Source of the DNA: Bacteroidales bacterium
Lineage (GTDB): Bacteria; Bacteroidota; Bacteroidia; Bacteroidales; UBA932
Length of the DNA: 19,286 nucleotides
Direction: 5' to 3'
Assembly: GCA_017554135.1 (NCBI GenBank)
Contig: JAFZIX010000117.1
Location: 1 to 19,286, forward strand
Part shown: positions 4,776 through 11,649 of the stretch, piece after piece
Position numbering within the stretch: the first letter of the stretch is position 1
Layout: the number at the start of each line of letters is the position of its first letter
Position numbers and translations under genes: made by a program
The notes under the pieces: generated by a model
What the model saw: only the letters and a program-made list of their open reading frames with translations
What the model was told of the DNA's origin: nothing
Databases searched by the model: none

Positions 4776-7730
4776 ATGAGGAGACTCGCTGCAATAATAC
4801 TGTTCATGTGTGCGCTGGCAGGCCCGGCTTCGGCCCAGCTTGTCAGCATGGGGCAGGATCCGGTCAGCGTCAAATGGAAAAGCCTGGAAACCAACAACTT
4901 CCGCATAGTATATCCGGCCGCGGCAGATTCCCTGGCGAGGGCCTACGCCCGCTCGCTGGAGAGTTTTGTGGCCGCCCAGAAGGCCGGATGCGGATTCTCC
5001 CCCAACGAACTTTACAGTCGCAGGATGCCGGTCATCCTTCACGCATATTCCGCCACATCCAACGGCATAGTCACCTGGGCTCCGAGGCGCATGGAATTTT
5101 TCACCAGCGCGGATTTCTATAACCCCGAATCGACCCCCTGGATGGAGCAGCTGACGGTGCACGAAGGCAGGCACGCGGCGCAGATGCAGTTCTCCCGCAA
5201 GAACAAACTCTTCCGCCCGCTGGAGTGGTTCATCGGCGACCTTGCCCCTGGCGCGGCGGCGGGTCTTTATCCGGGCCCTGCCCTGATGGAGGGAGATGCG
5301 GTGGTGGCGGAAACGGCCCTCACCAGATCCGGGCGGGGGCGCACCGCGGACTTCCTGGAATACTACCACGTGGCGCTCGCAGACAGTCTCTATCGGGATT
5401 TCTGGCAGTGGCGCTACGGCTCGCAGAAACGCTACACTCCGGATTATTACCGCGCAGGCTATGTGCTGATTGCCGGCATGCGACACGCCTTCGACGATAG
5501 CACTTTCACCGCCCGCTATTTCAACATGGCCAACAAGCGCTTCCTCACCTATAACGTGCTGGATAAGACGGTGATAGAGTCTTCCGGCCGCAAAAAGAAC
5601 CTCTACTCCGCGTTCAAGGTCATTCAGGATTCCCTGCGGGCGGAATGGGCGGCCCTGGACAGCGCCAGAACGCCGTTCGTTGAAGGCCGGGACCTGGTGA
5701 GGCCGGGGCGCCTCTACGACAGCTACACCTCCCTGCTGTTCGCGGACGGGGACCTCTACGCCATCCATGCGGGCCTGGACCGCGCCAGGGAGATGGTGCG
5801 TATCGACACCACCGGGCGCGTGGAGAGGCTGGGCGCTTTTGCCAAGGAAAGCTCCCGCATCGCCTACGACCCCTCGAACCGCAGGATTATCTGGTCCGAG
5901 TATAAGCCATCGGCGCTGCTGGGCCTCAAATCCTGGTCCATCCTCCGCTACTCCGAAGACGGCGGCAACTACAGGAGTTTCACCTCGGAAGGCAGGCTCT
6001 ACAACCCCGCGCCGGCAGGGAACAGGCCTATAATAGCGGCGGTGCAGGTGTATGAGGATGGCTCTTATTCGGTCCGGCTCTTCGCTGCGAACCATCTCAC
6101 CCCCTTCGAAGAGCACATGGCTCCCGCGGGGCTGCAGCCGGTTGAGCTTGCGTGGATCGGGGAGGAACTGTACGCCAGCGGCATCACTGAAGAAGGCTTC
6201 AGCATCTACCATCTTCCGGATTGGAAACCCATCTTCGCGCCTGCGCATTCCAAGATAAACCGCCTTTTCGGGCGCGACGGCCTGCTCTGGTTCACCTCGG
6301 ACCGCAGCGGTGTCAACGAACTGCATTCGCTGGATCCGGTCAGCGGGCAGATGCTGCAACGCACATCCCTGCGCTTCGGCGGCACCGACTTCGCCTTCGC
6401 GCCGGACAGCAGTCTCTACTACAGCGCGCCCACGGCGAAAGGCAGGGTGGTGCGGGTGCTGCCGGCCGGATCCCTGCTGGAGAAGCCGGTTGAGTTCGGA
6501 GGCTATCCTTCCGCGATGGCGGAGAAGTTGAGTGCGCAGGAGCCGGTGAAGGAAGTGCCCTACGAGGGGCCGCTGTCTGAGGGAAAACCCTATTCCAAGG
6601 CCCTGCAGCCGGTGCATTTCCATTCATGGGCGCCGATATATGTGGAGTATAACCCGGTGGAGAGGCTGTCGCTGGAGCAGACGCAGAGCAACGGCAACGT
6701 AGGAGCGACGCTGATGTTCCAGAACGAACTCGGCACCGCCTGGGGCGCCGTCGGCGTCAGCCTCCTCAGCCAGAAAGACACCCTCGGCACGGGATATCAG
6801 ATGGAGGAAGGTGCTATCGGCTTGCCGGTGGAATGGCGGCCTGCCCTGCACGCGCAGTACGTCTGGAACGCCTGGGGGCCGGTGGTGGAGTTGCGCGCGG
6901 ATTATAACGAACGCAACGTGCACGTGCGGGATTTCACCCGGGTTTCCACCGAAAAGGGGATGAGTTTCCCGGAGAAGAATTCAATCGGGGACGACCCGCT
7001 GATGAGCCTGTCTGCCGGAGTCTCCCTGCCTTTCAATCTGAATGGCGGCGGATGGAAGCGCGGCATAATCCCGAGTTACCGCCTCAACTGGAGCAACGAC
7101 AGGTATTCGTCGCTGGACGTATCGCAGTTCACCAACTCCGTCATTATCCGGATTGTGCCGCACAACTCACTGTTCCTGAGCACTTTCAGCCTGCGGGGAT
7201 ATACAATGCGGCCTATAGCGCCCTCCGGGATCCTGCCACGTTTCGGCGTGGGTGGAGAGATAGGTTTTACCCGCACTCACAGCATCAGCAGCAATCAGCC
7301 TGGGTACTATTATGCTAAGGTCTACGGCTATCTGCCGGGCCTGATGAGCACCCACGGCATCAAACTGGCGGCGCTGGGCCAGAGCAATTATGGCTGGGAG
7401 GGATCCTGGATTAAAAAGCAGGAGTACCGGCTGGCAGCGGATTACGCCTTCCCCTTCCTGCCTCTGGATTGGAGCGGCGCATGCCCGTATTTTTACCTGC
7501 GTAACTTCGAGGCCATCCTGCATGCGGGGGCCACGCTGGGCTCTTATGAGGAGTTGCTGCGTACTATTAAGGATTCTTATGTCGAGCGATATGCGGGAGC
7601 CACATTGCGTGCGCATCTGGGCAATCTCCTGATGGTTCCGTACGACACCTATATCGGCGCCCGCTATGTCTACAATTTCGATTCGCCGGACAAGAGCGGC
7701 TTGGAATTGGTGCTCTCGATGGACATGTAA
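4776..7730 (+). CDS. Exported HExxH/propeller/outer-membrane barrel protein
   Basis: 984 residues with a Sec signal peptide (MRRLAAIILFMCALAGPASA-Q, cleavage after residue 20). Residues ~30-280 resemble peptidase-MA-like (gluzincin) proteins: VHEGRHAAQ gives HExxH at 129-133, and EGDAVVAET at 172-180 supplies a candidate third ligand (E172 or E179). Residues ~290-600 hold repeated short strands with YD.. and W/F..D.SG.. turns (WFTSDRSGVNELHSLD, LYYSAP), like a TolB/PD40 beta-propeller. Residues ~640-984 are rich in alternating aromatic/polar strands (RLNWSNDRYSSLD, YIGARYVYNFDSP) and look like an outer-membrane barrel; the end is LELVLSMDM. Similar long TolB-like proteins are common in Bacteroidota without known function. 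It stands alone, divergent from the Na/Pi transporter. Activity and metal binding are inferred from motifs only. Confidence 0.75.
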   Translation: MRRLAAIILFMCALAGPASAQLVSMGQDPVSVKWKSLETNNFRIVYPAAADSLARAYARSLESFVAAQKAGCGFSPNELYSRRMPVILHAYSATSNGIVTWAPRRMEFFTSADFYNPESTPWMEQLTVHEGRHAAQMQFSRKNKLFRPLEWFIGDLAPGAAAGLYPGPALMEGDAVVAETALTRSGRGRTADFLEYYHVALADSLYRDFWQWRYGSQKRYTPDYYRAGYVLIAGMRHAFDDSTFTARYFNMANKRFLTYNVLDKTVIESSGRKKNLYSAFKVIQDSLRAEWAALDSARTPFVEGRDLVRPGRLYDSYTSLLFADGDLYAIHAGLDRAREMVRIDTTGRVERLGAFAKESSRIAYDPSNRRIIWSEYKPSALLGLKSWSILRYSEDGGNYRSFTSEGRLYNPAPAGNRPIIAAVQVYEDGSYSVRLFAANHLTPFEEHMAPAGLQPVELAWIGEELYASGITEEGFSIYHLPDWKPIFAPAHSKINRLFGRDGLLWFTSDRSGVNELHSLDPVSGQMLQRTSLRFGGTDFAFAPDSSLYYSAPTAKGRVVRVLPAGSLLEKPVEFGGYPSAMAEKLSAQEPVKEVPYEGPLSEGKPYSKALQPVHFHSWAPIYVEYNPVERLSLEQTQSNGNVGATLMFQNELGTAWGAVGVSLLSQKDTLGTGYQMEEGAIGLPVEWRPALHAQYVWNAWGPVVELRADYNERNVHVRDFTRVSTEKGMSFPEKNSIGDDPLMSLSAGVSLPFNLNGGGWKRGIIPSYRLNWSNDRYSSLDVSQFTNSVIIRIVPHNSLFLSTFSLRGYTMRPIAPSGILPRFGVGGEIGFTRTHSISSNQPGYYYAKVYGYLPGLMSTHGIKLAALGQSNYGWEGSWIKKQEYRLAADYAFPFLPLDWSGACPYFYLRNFEAILHAGATLGSYEELLRTIKDSYVERYAGATLRAHLGNLLMVPYDTYIGARYVYNFDSPDKSGLELVLSMDM

Positions 7731-7744
7731 TCTATGGATTTTGC

Positions 7745-7752
7745 TATCTTTG
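7745..7752 (+). promoter_or_regulatory. -7 promoter box for the sulfate exporter gene
   Basis: TATCTTTG is an exact match to the Bacteroidota -7 consensus TAnnTTTG, 30 bp before the ATG at 7783. No clear TTG is found at the -33 distance, so the box alone supports this. Confidence 0.55.
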
Positions 7753-7782
7753 CAAGACACGAATACTAAAACCTGTTATCAT

Positions 7783-9129
7783 ATGAGTTCTGATTCCAAG
7801 ATTTCCAAACTCTGGAAAACCGAAGACTGGCTGGCTTGCTGGCTGGGATTCATCATTATCGCCATCGGCGCCGTCGCGGTGCTGACCAAGGCTTTTGATT
7901 TTTCTGCGCTGAAGTTCGGCACCTGGCATCTCTGGGAGAATATCGAGCCCCATAAGGCCCTTTCTGCGCAGATCAACGGCGCTTTTTGGTGGAAGTTGCT
8001 GCGCACTTTCGTTGTGCTTGCGGTGCTTTTCGGCGCCGGCGTGAAACTGCAGGGCGAAAAACTTAAGAAGTATCTTCCTGCATTCGTGGTGCTGTTCGTG
8101 CTGGCCGTGATAGTGCGCCTTATCAGCGCCGAGTTCACTCTGAACCGCTATCTGGAGTGGGCCTTCTGGGCGCTGCTGGTGGGTCTGCTGATTTCCAATA
8201 CCGTCGGCACTCCCGAGTGGCTGAAACCAGCCATCCGCACCGAGTTCTACATCAAGACAGGTCTGGTGATCATGGGATTCAGCGTGCTGTTCAGCAACAT
8301 TGCCAAGTTCGGCCTTTACGGCCTCGGCATCGCCTGGATAGTGACTCCTATCGTGATTATCTTCATGTGGTGGCTGGGCACCAAGGTGCTGAAGATCGAC
8401 AATAAACCGCTGGTAATTACCCTGGCCGCCGCCACCTCCGTCTGCGGAACTTCGGCCGCCATCGCCACCGGTGCAGCCGCCAAGGCAAAGAAGGATGACC
8501 TCTCGCTGGCCATCTCCATTTCTATCATCTTCACTATCCTGATGATGGTGTTCGAGCCTATGATCATCCGCTGGGCCGGCATGAACCAGCTGATGGGTGG
8601 ATCGCTTATCGGAGGCACCGTGGACAGCACCGGCGCAGTGGTTCTGGCAGGTAATGCCCTCGGCCCCGAGGCAGAGCAGGCCGCGGTTCTCGTGAAGAGC
8701 ATCCAGAACATCCTGATCGGCTTCATCGCTTTCTTTGTGGCGCTGTTCTTCGCGCTTCGCGTGGATAAGAGCGGTTCTTCGAAGGTGGGTGCCGGCGAGA
8801 TCTGGACCCGCTTCCCGAAGTTCATCATCGGTTTCTTTGTGGCGTCCCTGGTGGCATCGTTCATCTTCCTGCCTATGGTTGGCGGAAGCGAGGTGAAGGC
8901 TATCAACGGCGTGCTGGATCAGTACAAGAACTGGGCTTTTGTGCTCGCGTTCACATCCATCGGTCTGGACACTAATTTCAAGAGCCTGATCAAGCAGATG
9001 CAGGGCGGCAAGGTCCTCTGGCTGTATGTCGTTGGCCAGGTGTTCAACATCGCCCTGACCCTGTTCGCCGTCTGGTTCCTCCTTAGCGGCGTCGTCTTCG
9101 ACGTTCCCGTGTTGGATCTTTATAAGTAG
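7783..9129 (+). CDS. YeiH-family putative sulfate exporter
   Basis: 448 residues, a polytopic inner-membrane protein of the conserved YeiH family (PF03601), annotated elsewhere as putative sulfate exporters on limited evidence. About eleven hydrophobic helices are visible. The family's most conserved stretch is present at about residues 212-240: ITLAAATSVCGTSAAIATGAA, followed by KAKKDDLSLAIS, and later GGTVDSTGAVVLAG. The long N-terminal part before it (with FGAGVKLQGEKLKKYLPAFVV) is the longer form seen in Bacteroidota. I place the start at the ATG at 7783 (MSSDSKISKLWKTEDW), since it follows a perfect -7 promoter box; an upstream in-frame start at 7666 would overlap the preceding gene and adds non-homologous residues. 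The gene ends 22 bp before a dispersed repeat. Confidence 0.9.
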   Translation: MSSDSKISKLWKTEDWLACWLGFIIIAIGAVAVLTKAFDFSALKFGTWHLWENIEPHKALSAQINGAFWWKLLRTFVVLAVLFGAGVKLQGEKLKKYLPAFVVLFVLAVIVRLISAEFTLNRYLEWAFWALLVGLLISNTVGTPEWLKPAIRTEFYIKTGLVIMGFSVLFSNIAKFGLYGLGIAWIVTPIVIIFMWWLGTKVLKIDNKPLVITLAAATSVCGTSAAIATGAAAKAKKDDLSLAISISIIFTILMMVFEPMIIRWAGMNQLMGGSLIGGTVDSTGAVVLAGNALGPEAEQAAVLVKSIQNILIGFIAFFVALFFALRVDKSGSSKVGAGEIWTRFPKFIIGFFVASLVASFIFLPMVGGSEVKAINGVLDQYKNWAFVLAFTSIGLDTNFKSLIKQMQGGKVLWLYVVGQVFNIALTLFAVWFLLSGVVFDVPVLDLYK

Positions 9130-9130
9130 T

Positions 9131-9180
9131 TGTCATTCCGAACGTCCCCACTGTCATTCCGAGCGAAGCGAAGGAATCTA
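9131..9180 (+). repeat. Dispersed short repeat (TGTCATTCCGA family), full copy plus truncated head
   Basis: A truncated head (TGTCATTCCGAACGT) starts at 9131, and a full copy runs 9152-9180, ending GGAATCTA. The head directly follows the exporter's stop codon by one base, and the ATG of the next small gene begins one base after the copy. Same pattern of truncated head plus full copy as at 381-445. Confidence 0.9.
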
Positions 9181-9181
9181 T

Positions 9182-9460
9182 ATGAACCGCCGCAAACTAT
9201 ACAAGACAATGACCGTCACCCTGGCGGTCATTGTCTTATGCCTTGCTGCCTACATCATGGTCCACCGCCTGGGCCTGAACCCGGCCTACGACTTCGGCGC
9301 CGGCGCCTACTACTACGCCGACGACCCCGCCATCCAGGACATGGCCGAACGCGCCACCTATCCTTCCGCCGTCCCCAAATGGATCTACTACGCCCTCTTC
9401 TTCTCCTGGGGCGCCCTCATGTGGTTCCTCTGGCTCTGGATCGACCGCCGGCGCAGATAG
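9182..9460 (+). CDS. Small two-helix membrane protein, unknown
   Basis: 92 residues with codon use like the neighbours. A basic start (MNRRKLYK) leads into one transmembrane helix (about residues 9-28), then a polar ~40-residue stretch rich in Tyr, Asp and Ala (YDFGAGAYYYADDPAIQDMAE), a second helix (about 66-86, WIYYALFFSWGALMWFLWLW) and a basic tail (DRRRR). Positive charges at both ends suggest both termini are cytoplasmic and the loop is periplasmic. I do not recognise a family. The start at 9182 is placed by the dispersed repeat that ends two bases earlier; MTVTLAV at 9209 is a possible internal start. No promoter is visible, so it may be read through from the exporter. The stop is immediately followed by the second palindromic element. 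Confidence 0.6.
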   Translation: MNRRKLYKTMTVTLAVIVLCLAAYIMVHRLGLNPAYDFGAGAYYYADDPAIQDMAERATYPSAVPKWIYYALFFSWGALMWFLWLWIDRRRR

Positions 9461-9578
9461 CACCCCTTGATTATCAGGCAGTTACTGAAAGTCGTCTGGT
9501 AAAAACGCACCAGACGACTTTCAGTAACTCATTGACTATCAGGCATCATTGAAATCCGGCAAGAATTGATTACCTTTG
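9461..9578 (+). repeat. Palindromic promoter-bearing repeat element, copy 2
   Basis: A 118-bp element in the same orientation to its downstream gene as copy 1 (1053-1170, minus strand). Perfect 19-bp stem at 9482-9500 and 9509-9527 around an 8-nt loop, flanked by TGATTATCAG on the left and TGACTATCAG on the right. It ends with TTG (9549-9551), 19 bp, TACCTTTG (9571-9578), the promoter of prmC. Confidence 0.85.
9549..9578 (+). promoter_or_regulatory. Promoter of prmC
   Basis: TTG at 9549-9551, exactly 19 bp, and TACCTTTG at 9571-9578: the full Bacteroidota -33/-7 consensus. The ATG of prmC at 9602 lies 23 bp beyond the box. The promoter forms the end of palindromic element copy 2. Confidence 0.75.
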
Positions 9579-9601
9579 ATTCCGGAAAAAACCAAAGCGA
9601 A

Positions 9602-10485
9602 ATGCTACTTAAAGACTACATAAAAGATGGAATCGCGGCGCTGTCGGCGCTGTATCCGCAGGAGGAGGCGCGGAGCATGGTGATGTTCTACTGCGCCGAG
9701 GTGCTGGGCTTCCCGTCATATCAGCATATCACGGAGCCGAAGACCGAGGTGCCGTCGGAACTGCTGGACAAGGCGCTTGAGGATATGCGCCGGATGGCGG
9801 CGTCCGAGCCCCTGCAGTACATCCTAGGCTACACCGAATTCTGCGGCCGCACTTTCAAGGTGGATGCCCGCGCCCTGATTCCCCGGGCCGAGACCGAGGT
9901 CCTCTGCATGAAGGCGGAGGAGATGGTGAAGGGCACGAAGCCTGCGGACCAACTGAAAGTCCTGGACCTTTGCACCGGCTCCGGCTGCATCGCCTGGACC
10001 ATCGCCATGGATCTCCCGGGCGCTGAAGTGGTGGCACCGACCTTTCGGCGGAAGCCCTGGAACTCGCCGGAGAGCAGTTCAAGCGCCGGTCCAAGAAGGT
10101 GCTCCGCCCCCGATTCGTAAAGGCGGATCTGCTTGATATAGAGGGCACTGCGTCTGCCGTCGGCCTGCCGTCCTTCGACCTTATCACCGCCAATCCTCCT
10201 TATGTGATGACCTCCGAAAAGGTGGAGATGCGCCCGAACGTGCTTGGCTGGGAGCCGCACATGGCCATCTTCGCACCCGACCGGGACCCGCTCGCATTCC
10301 ATAAGGCCATCGCGATCCTTGCCCTGAAACTCCTGGCCCCCGGCGGATGCGCGATAGTAGAACTCAACACCGAAATCGCCAGGGAAACCGCCGCGGTCTT
10401 CTCCGCCGCAGGCTTCTCCTCCGTAGAGATAGTCCCCGACTGGTTCGACCGTCCGCGCTTCGTCAGTTTCCGTAAACCTGAATGA
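9602..10485 (+). pseudogene. prmC: Release factor glutamine methyltransferase, frameshifted
   Basis: PrmC (HemK) methylates the glutamine of the GGQ motif in peptide-chain release factors using S-adenosylmethionine. The 5' part (9602 onward, MLLKDYIKDG) carries the N-terminal helical domain, PLQYILGYTEFCG and PRAETE, and SAM motif I (LDLCTGSGCIAWTIAMDLPGAEVV). After GTG GTG (10028-10033) one base is missing: the original was probably GTG GTG GGC ACC GAC (VVGTD), shortened in a run of G at about 10034. The first frame then ends at 10118-10120. The second frame continues with DLSAEALELAGEQFKRR and the catalytic NPPY motif (ANPPYVMTSEKVEMRPN), and ends normally at 10485. Everything else is intact at about 294 residues. 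As prmC is rarely dispensable, this is either a sequencing error or a very recent mutation. The stop overlaps the next gene (ATGA). Confidence 0.88.
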
Positions 10486-11456
10486 AAATGCAAGAGTCCC
10501 ACCTTTTTACCCGTTTCGCCAGGCACGCTATCATATGCGCCGCGTTGCTGCTGGCCGTCTCTTGCGGGGGCCGAAAAAAAGCCGCACCGGCAGTAGAGCA
10601 GGAAAGGTCCTTCCCGACCATCAGCGTGCCCACGGCCTACACTGAGCCGGCGGAGCGCATCGAATACCTGATCAACCATTATTGGGATGAGTATTTTGCG
10701 GGTTCCGGACGGACGGATTCCGCCCGCATCATCGGCGTGCCCAAGGCCAGGGTGGAGCAGGCGCTTGCGAACTATATCGCGGTGCTGAACGAGGCCCCTC
10801 TGCCTCAGGCACAGAAGAGCGTTGCACACCTGTTCGACCAGATTGCAGCCAAGCAGGTGGCGGACACCTCGCAACGGGTGTATCTCGCTATGACAGAGAC
10901 GGTTGCGCGCTATCTCTACGATCCGAATTCCCCCCTCCGCGACGAGGACCTCTACCTGCCCTTCGTGCAGAAAATGGCGGAATCTCCACTCACGAAAGAG
11001 GAAATGCGCACGGCCTACCGTTACGAGGCGCAAATGTGTGCCCTCAACCACCGCGGCAGCATCGCCCCGGACTTCATCATCACCCTCCGCGGCGGCATCC
11101 AGGTGCGCATGCATTCCATCAAGGCCGACCGCCTGATCCTCTTTTTCAGCAACCCCGGCTGCCAGAATTGCAAAGAGATAATCGACGCCCTGAAATCGGA
11201 TAAGATCGTTCAGGAGATGGTTTCCTACGGCCAACTGGCGATAGCGAATGTTTATATTGATGAGGACTTGAAGGCCTGGCGGGACTACATGCCCATCTAC
11301 CCCAAGGAGTGGCTGAACGGCTATGACGCCGCCCACATCCTCCGCGAGGACCAGATCTACTGCATCCGCGCCATCCCTTCCCTCTACCTTCTGGATGCCG
11401 ACAAACGCATCCTCCTAAAAGACGCCCCCCTCGACCGCTTGCTGAAGGCGCTTTAG
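10482..11456 (+). CDS. DUF5106/thioredoxin-like lipoprotein
   Basis: 324 residues. The N-terminus is a lipoprotein signal (lipobox LAVSC, lipidated C28). Residues ~45-195 are helical and match the DUF5106 region that precedes thioredoxin domains in Bacteroidota. From about residue 195 a thioredoxin/TlpA-like fold follows: PDFIITLRGG, then FFSNPGCQNC with the redox pair C227-x-x-C230 after a central strand, and IRAIPSLYLLD with the cis-proline. It probably acts as an envelope disulfide reductase or thiol-disulfide exchange protein; no substrate can be named. The ATG overlaps the prmC stop (ATGA), so the two are co-transcribed from the promoter at 9549-9578. A possible alternative start is the ATG at 10488. 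Downstream is a double hairpin. Confidence 0.83.
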   Translation: MKMQESHLFTRFARHAIICAALLLAVSCGGRKKAAPAVEQERSFPTISVPTAYTEPAERIEYLINHYWDEYFAGSGRTDSARIIGVPKARVEQALANYIAVLNEAPLPQAQKSVAHLFDQIAAKQVADTSQRVYLAMTETVARYLYDPNSPLRDEDLYLPFVQKMAESPLTKEEMRTAYRYEAQMCALNHRGSIAPDFIITLRGGIQVRMHSIKADRLILFFSNPGCQNCKEIIDALKSDKIVQEMVSYGQLAIANVYIDEDLKAWRDYMPIYPKEWLNGYDAAHILREDQIYCIRAIPSLYLLDADKRILLKDAPLDRLLKAL

Positions 11457-11476
11457 GGTCAGGTATTTAACTGTAG

Positions 11477-11567
11477 GTGTTCCCGGTCCCCCAAAAAAAG
11501 AGGAGACCGGGATCATTTTTGGCCTTTTTTGTTCCTGGTCCAACAAAAAAAGGGGGACCGGGAACAC
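11477..11567 (+). repeat. Double hairpin / long inverted repeat, possible terminator
   Basis: A perfect 16-bp inverted repeat (GTGTTCCCGGTCCCCC at 11477-11492 with its complement at 11552-11567) encloses two shorter arms. The region can also fold as two similar hairpins in tandem: TCCCGGTC 11481-11488 with GACCGGGA 11505-11512, and GTTCCTGGTCC 11531-11541 with GGACCGGGAAC 11555-11565 (one G-U). Each loop holds A7. Hairpin 1 is followed by TTTTT and TTTTTT, so it could terminate the prmC operon. The rest of the 193-bp gap holds only the receptor's candidate promoter. Confidence 0.6.
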
Positions 11568-11595
11568 TTTATGCAGGTATATTGGAGTTGTCAAA

Positions 11596-11603
11596 TAAAT
11601 TTG
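11596..11603 (+). promoter_or_regulatory. Candidate -7 box for the TonB receptor operon
   Basis: TAAATTTG matches TAnnTTTG exactly, 46 bp before the ATG at 11650. No TTG lies at 19-21 bp upstream, so this is a weak call. Confidence 0.35.
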
Positions 11604-11649
11604 AGAACTTTGCGCGCAAGTTTTAACTACTGTGGGATTTGTTATTTGA

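Noticed and set aside
4722..6623. 633-codon open frame on the minus strand
   Set aside because: It lies wholly opposite the 984-residue exported protein, has the Arg/Pro/Gly-rich make-up typical of a GC-rich antisense shadow, and shows no family signature.
7758..7770. CGAATACTA shared with the hairpin at 2870
   Set aside because: Nine bases without a hairpin; too short to mean anything.
7666..7782. Upstream extension of the sulfate exporter
   Set aside because: Would overlap the preceding gene and precede a perfect -7 promoter box; residues do not resemble the family.
9130..9552. 140-codon plus-strand open frame beginning MSFRTSPLSFRAKRRN
   Set aside because: It is the dispersed repeat followed by another frame of the small membrane gene and the palindromic element; not a gene.
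10200..11336. 378-codon open frame on the minus strand
   Set aside because: Antisense to prmC and the DUF5106 lipoprotein, both strongly supported by motifs.
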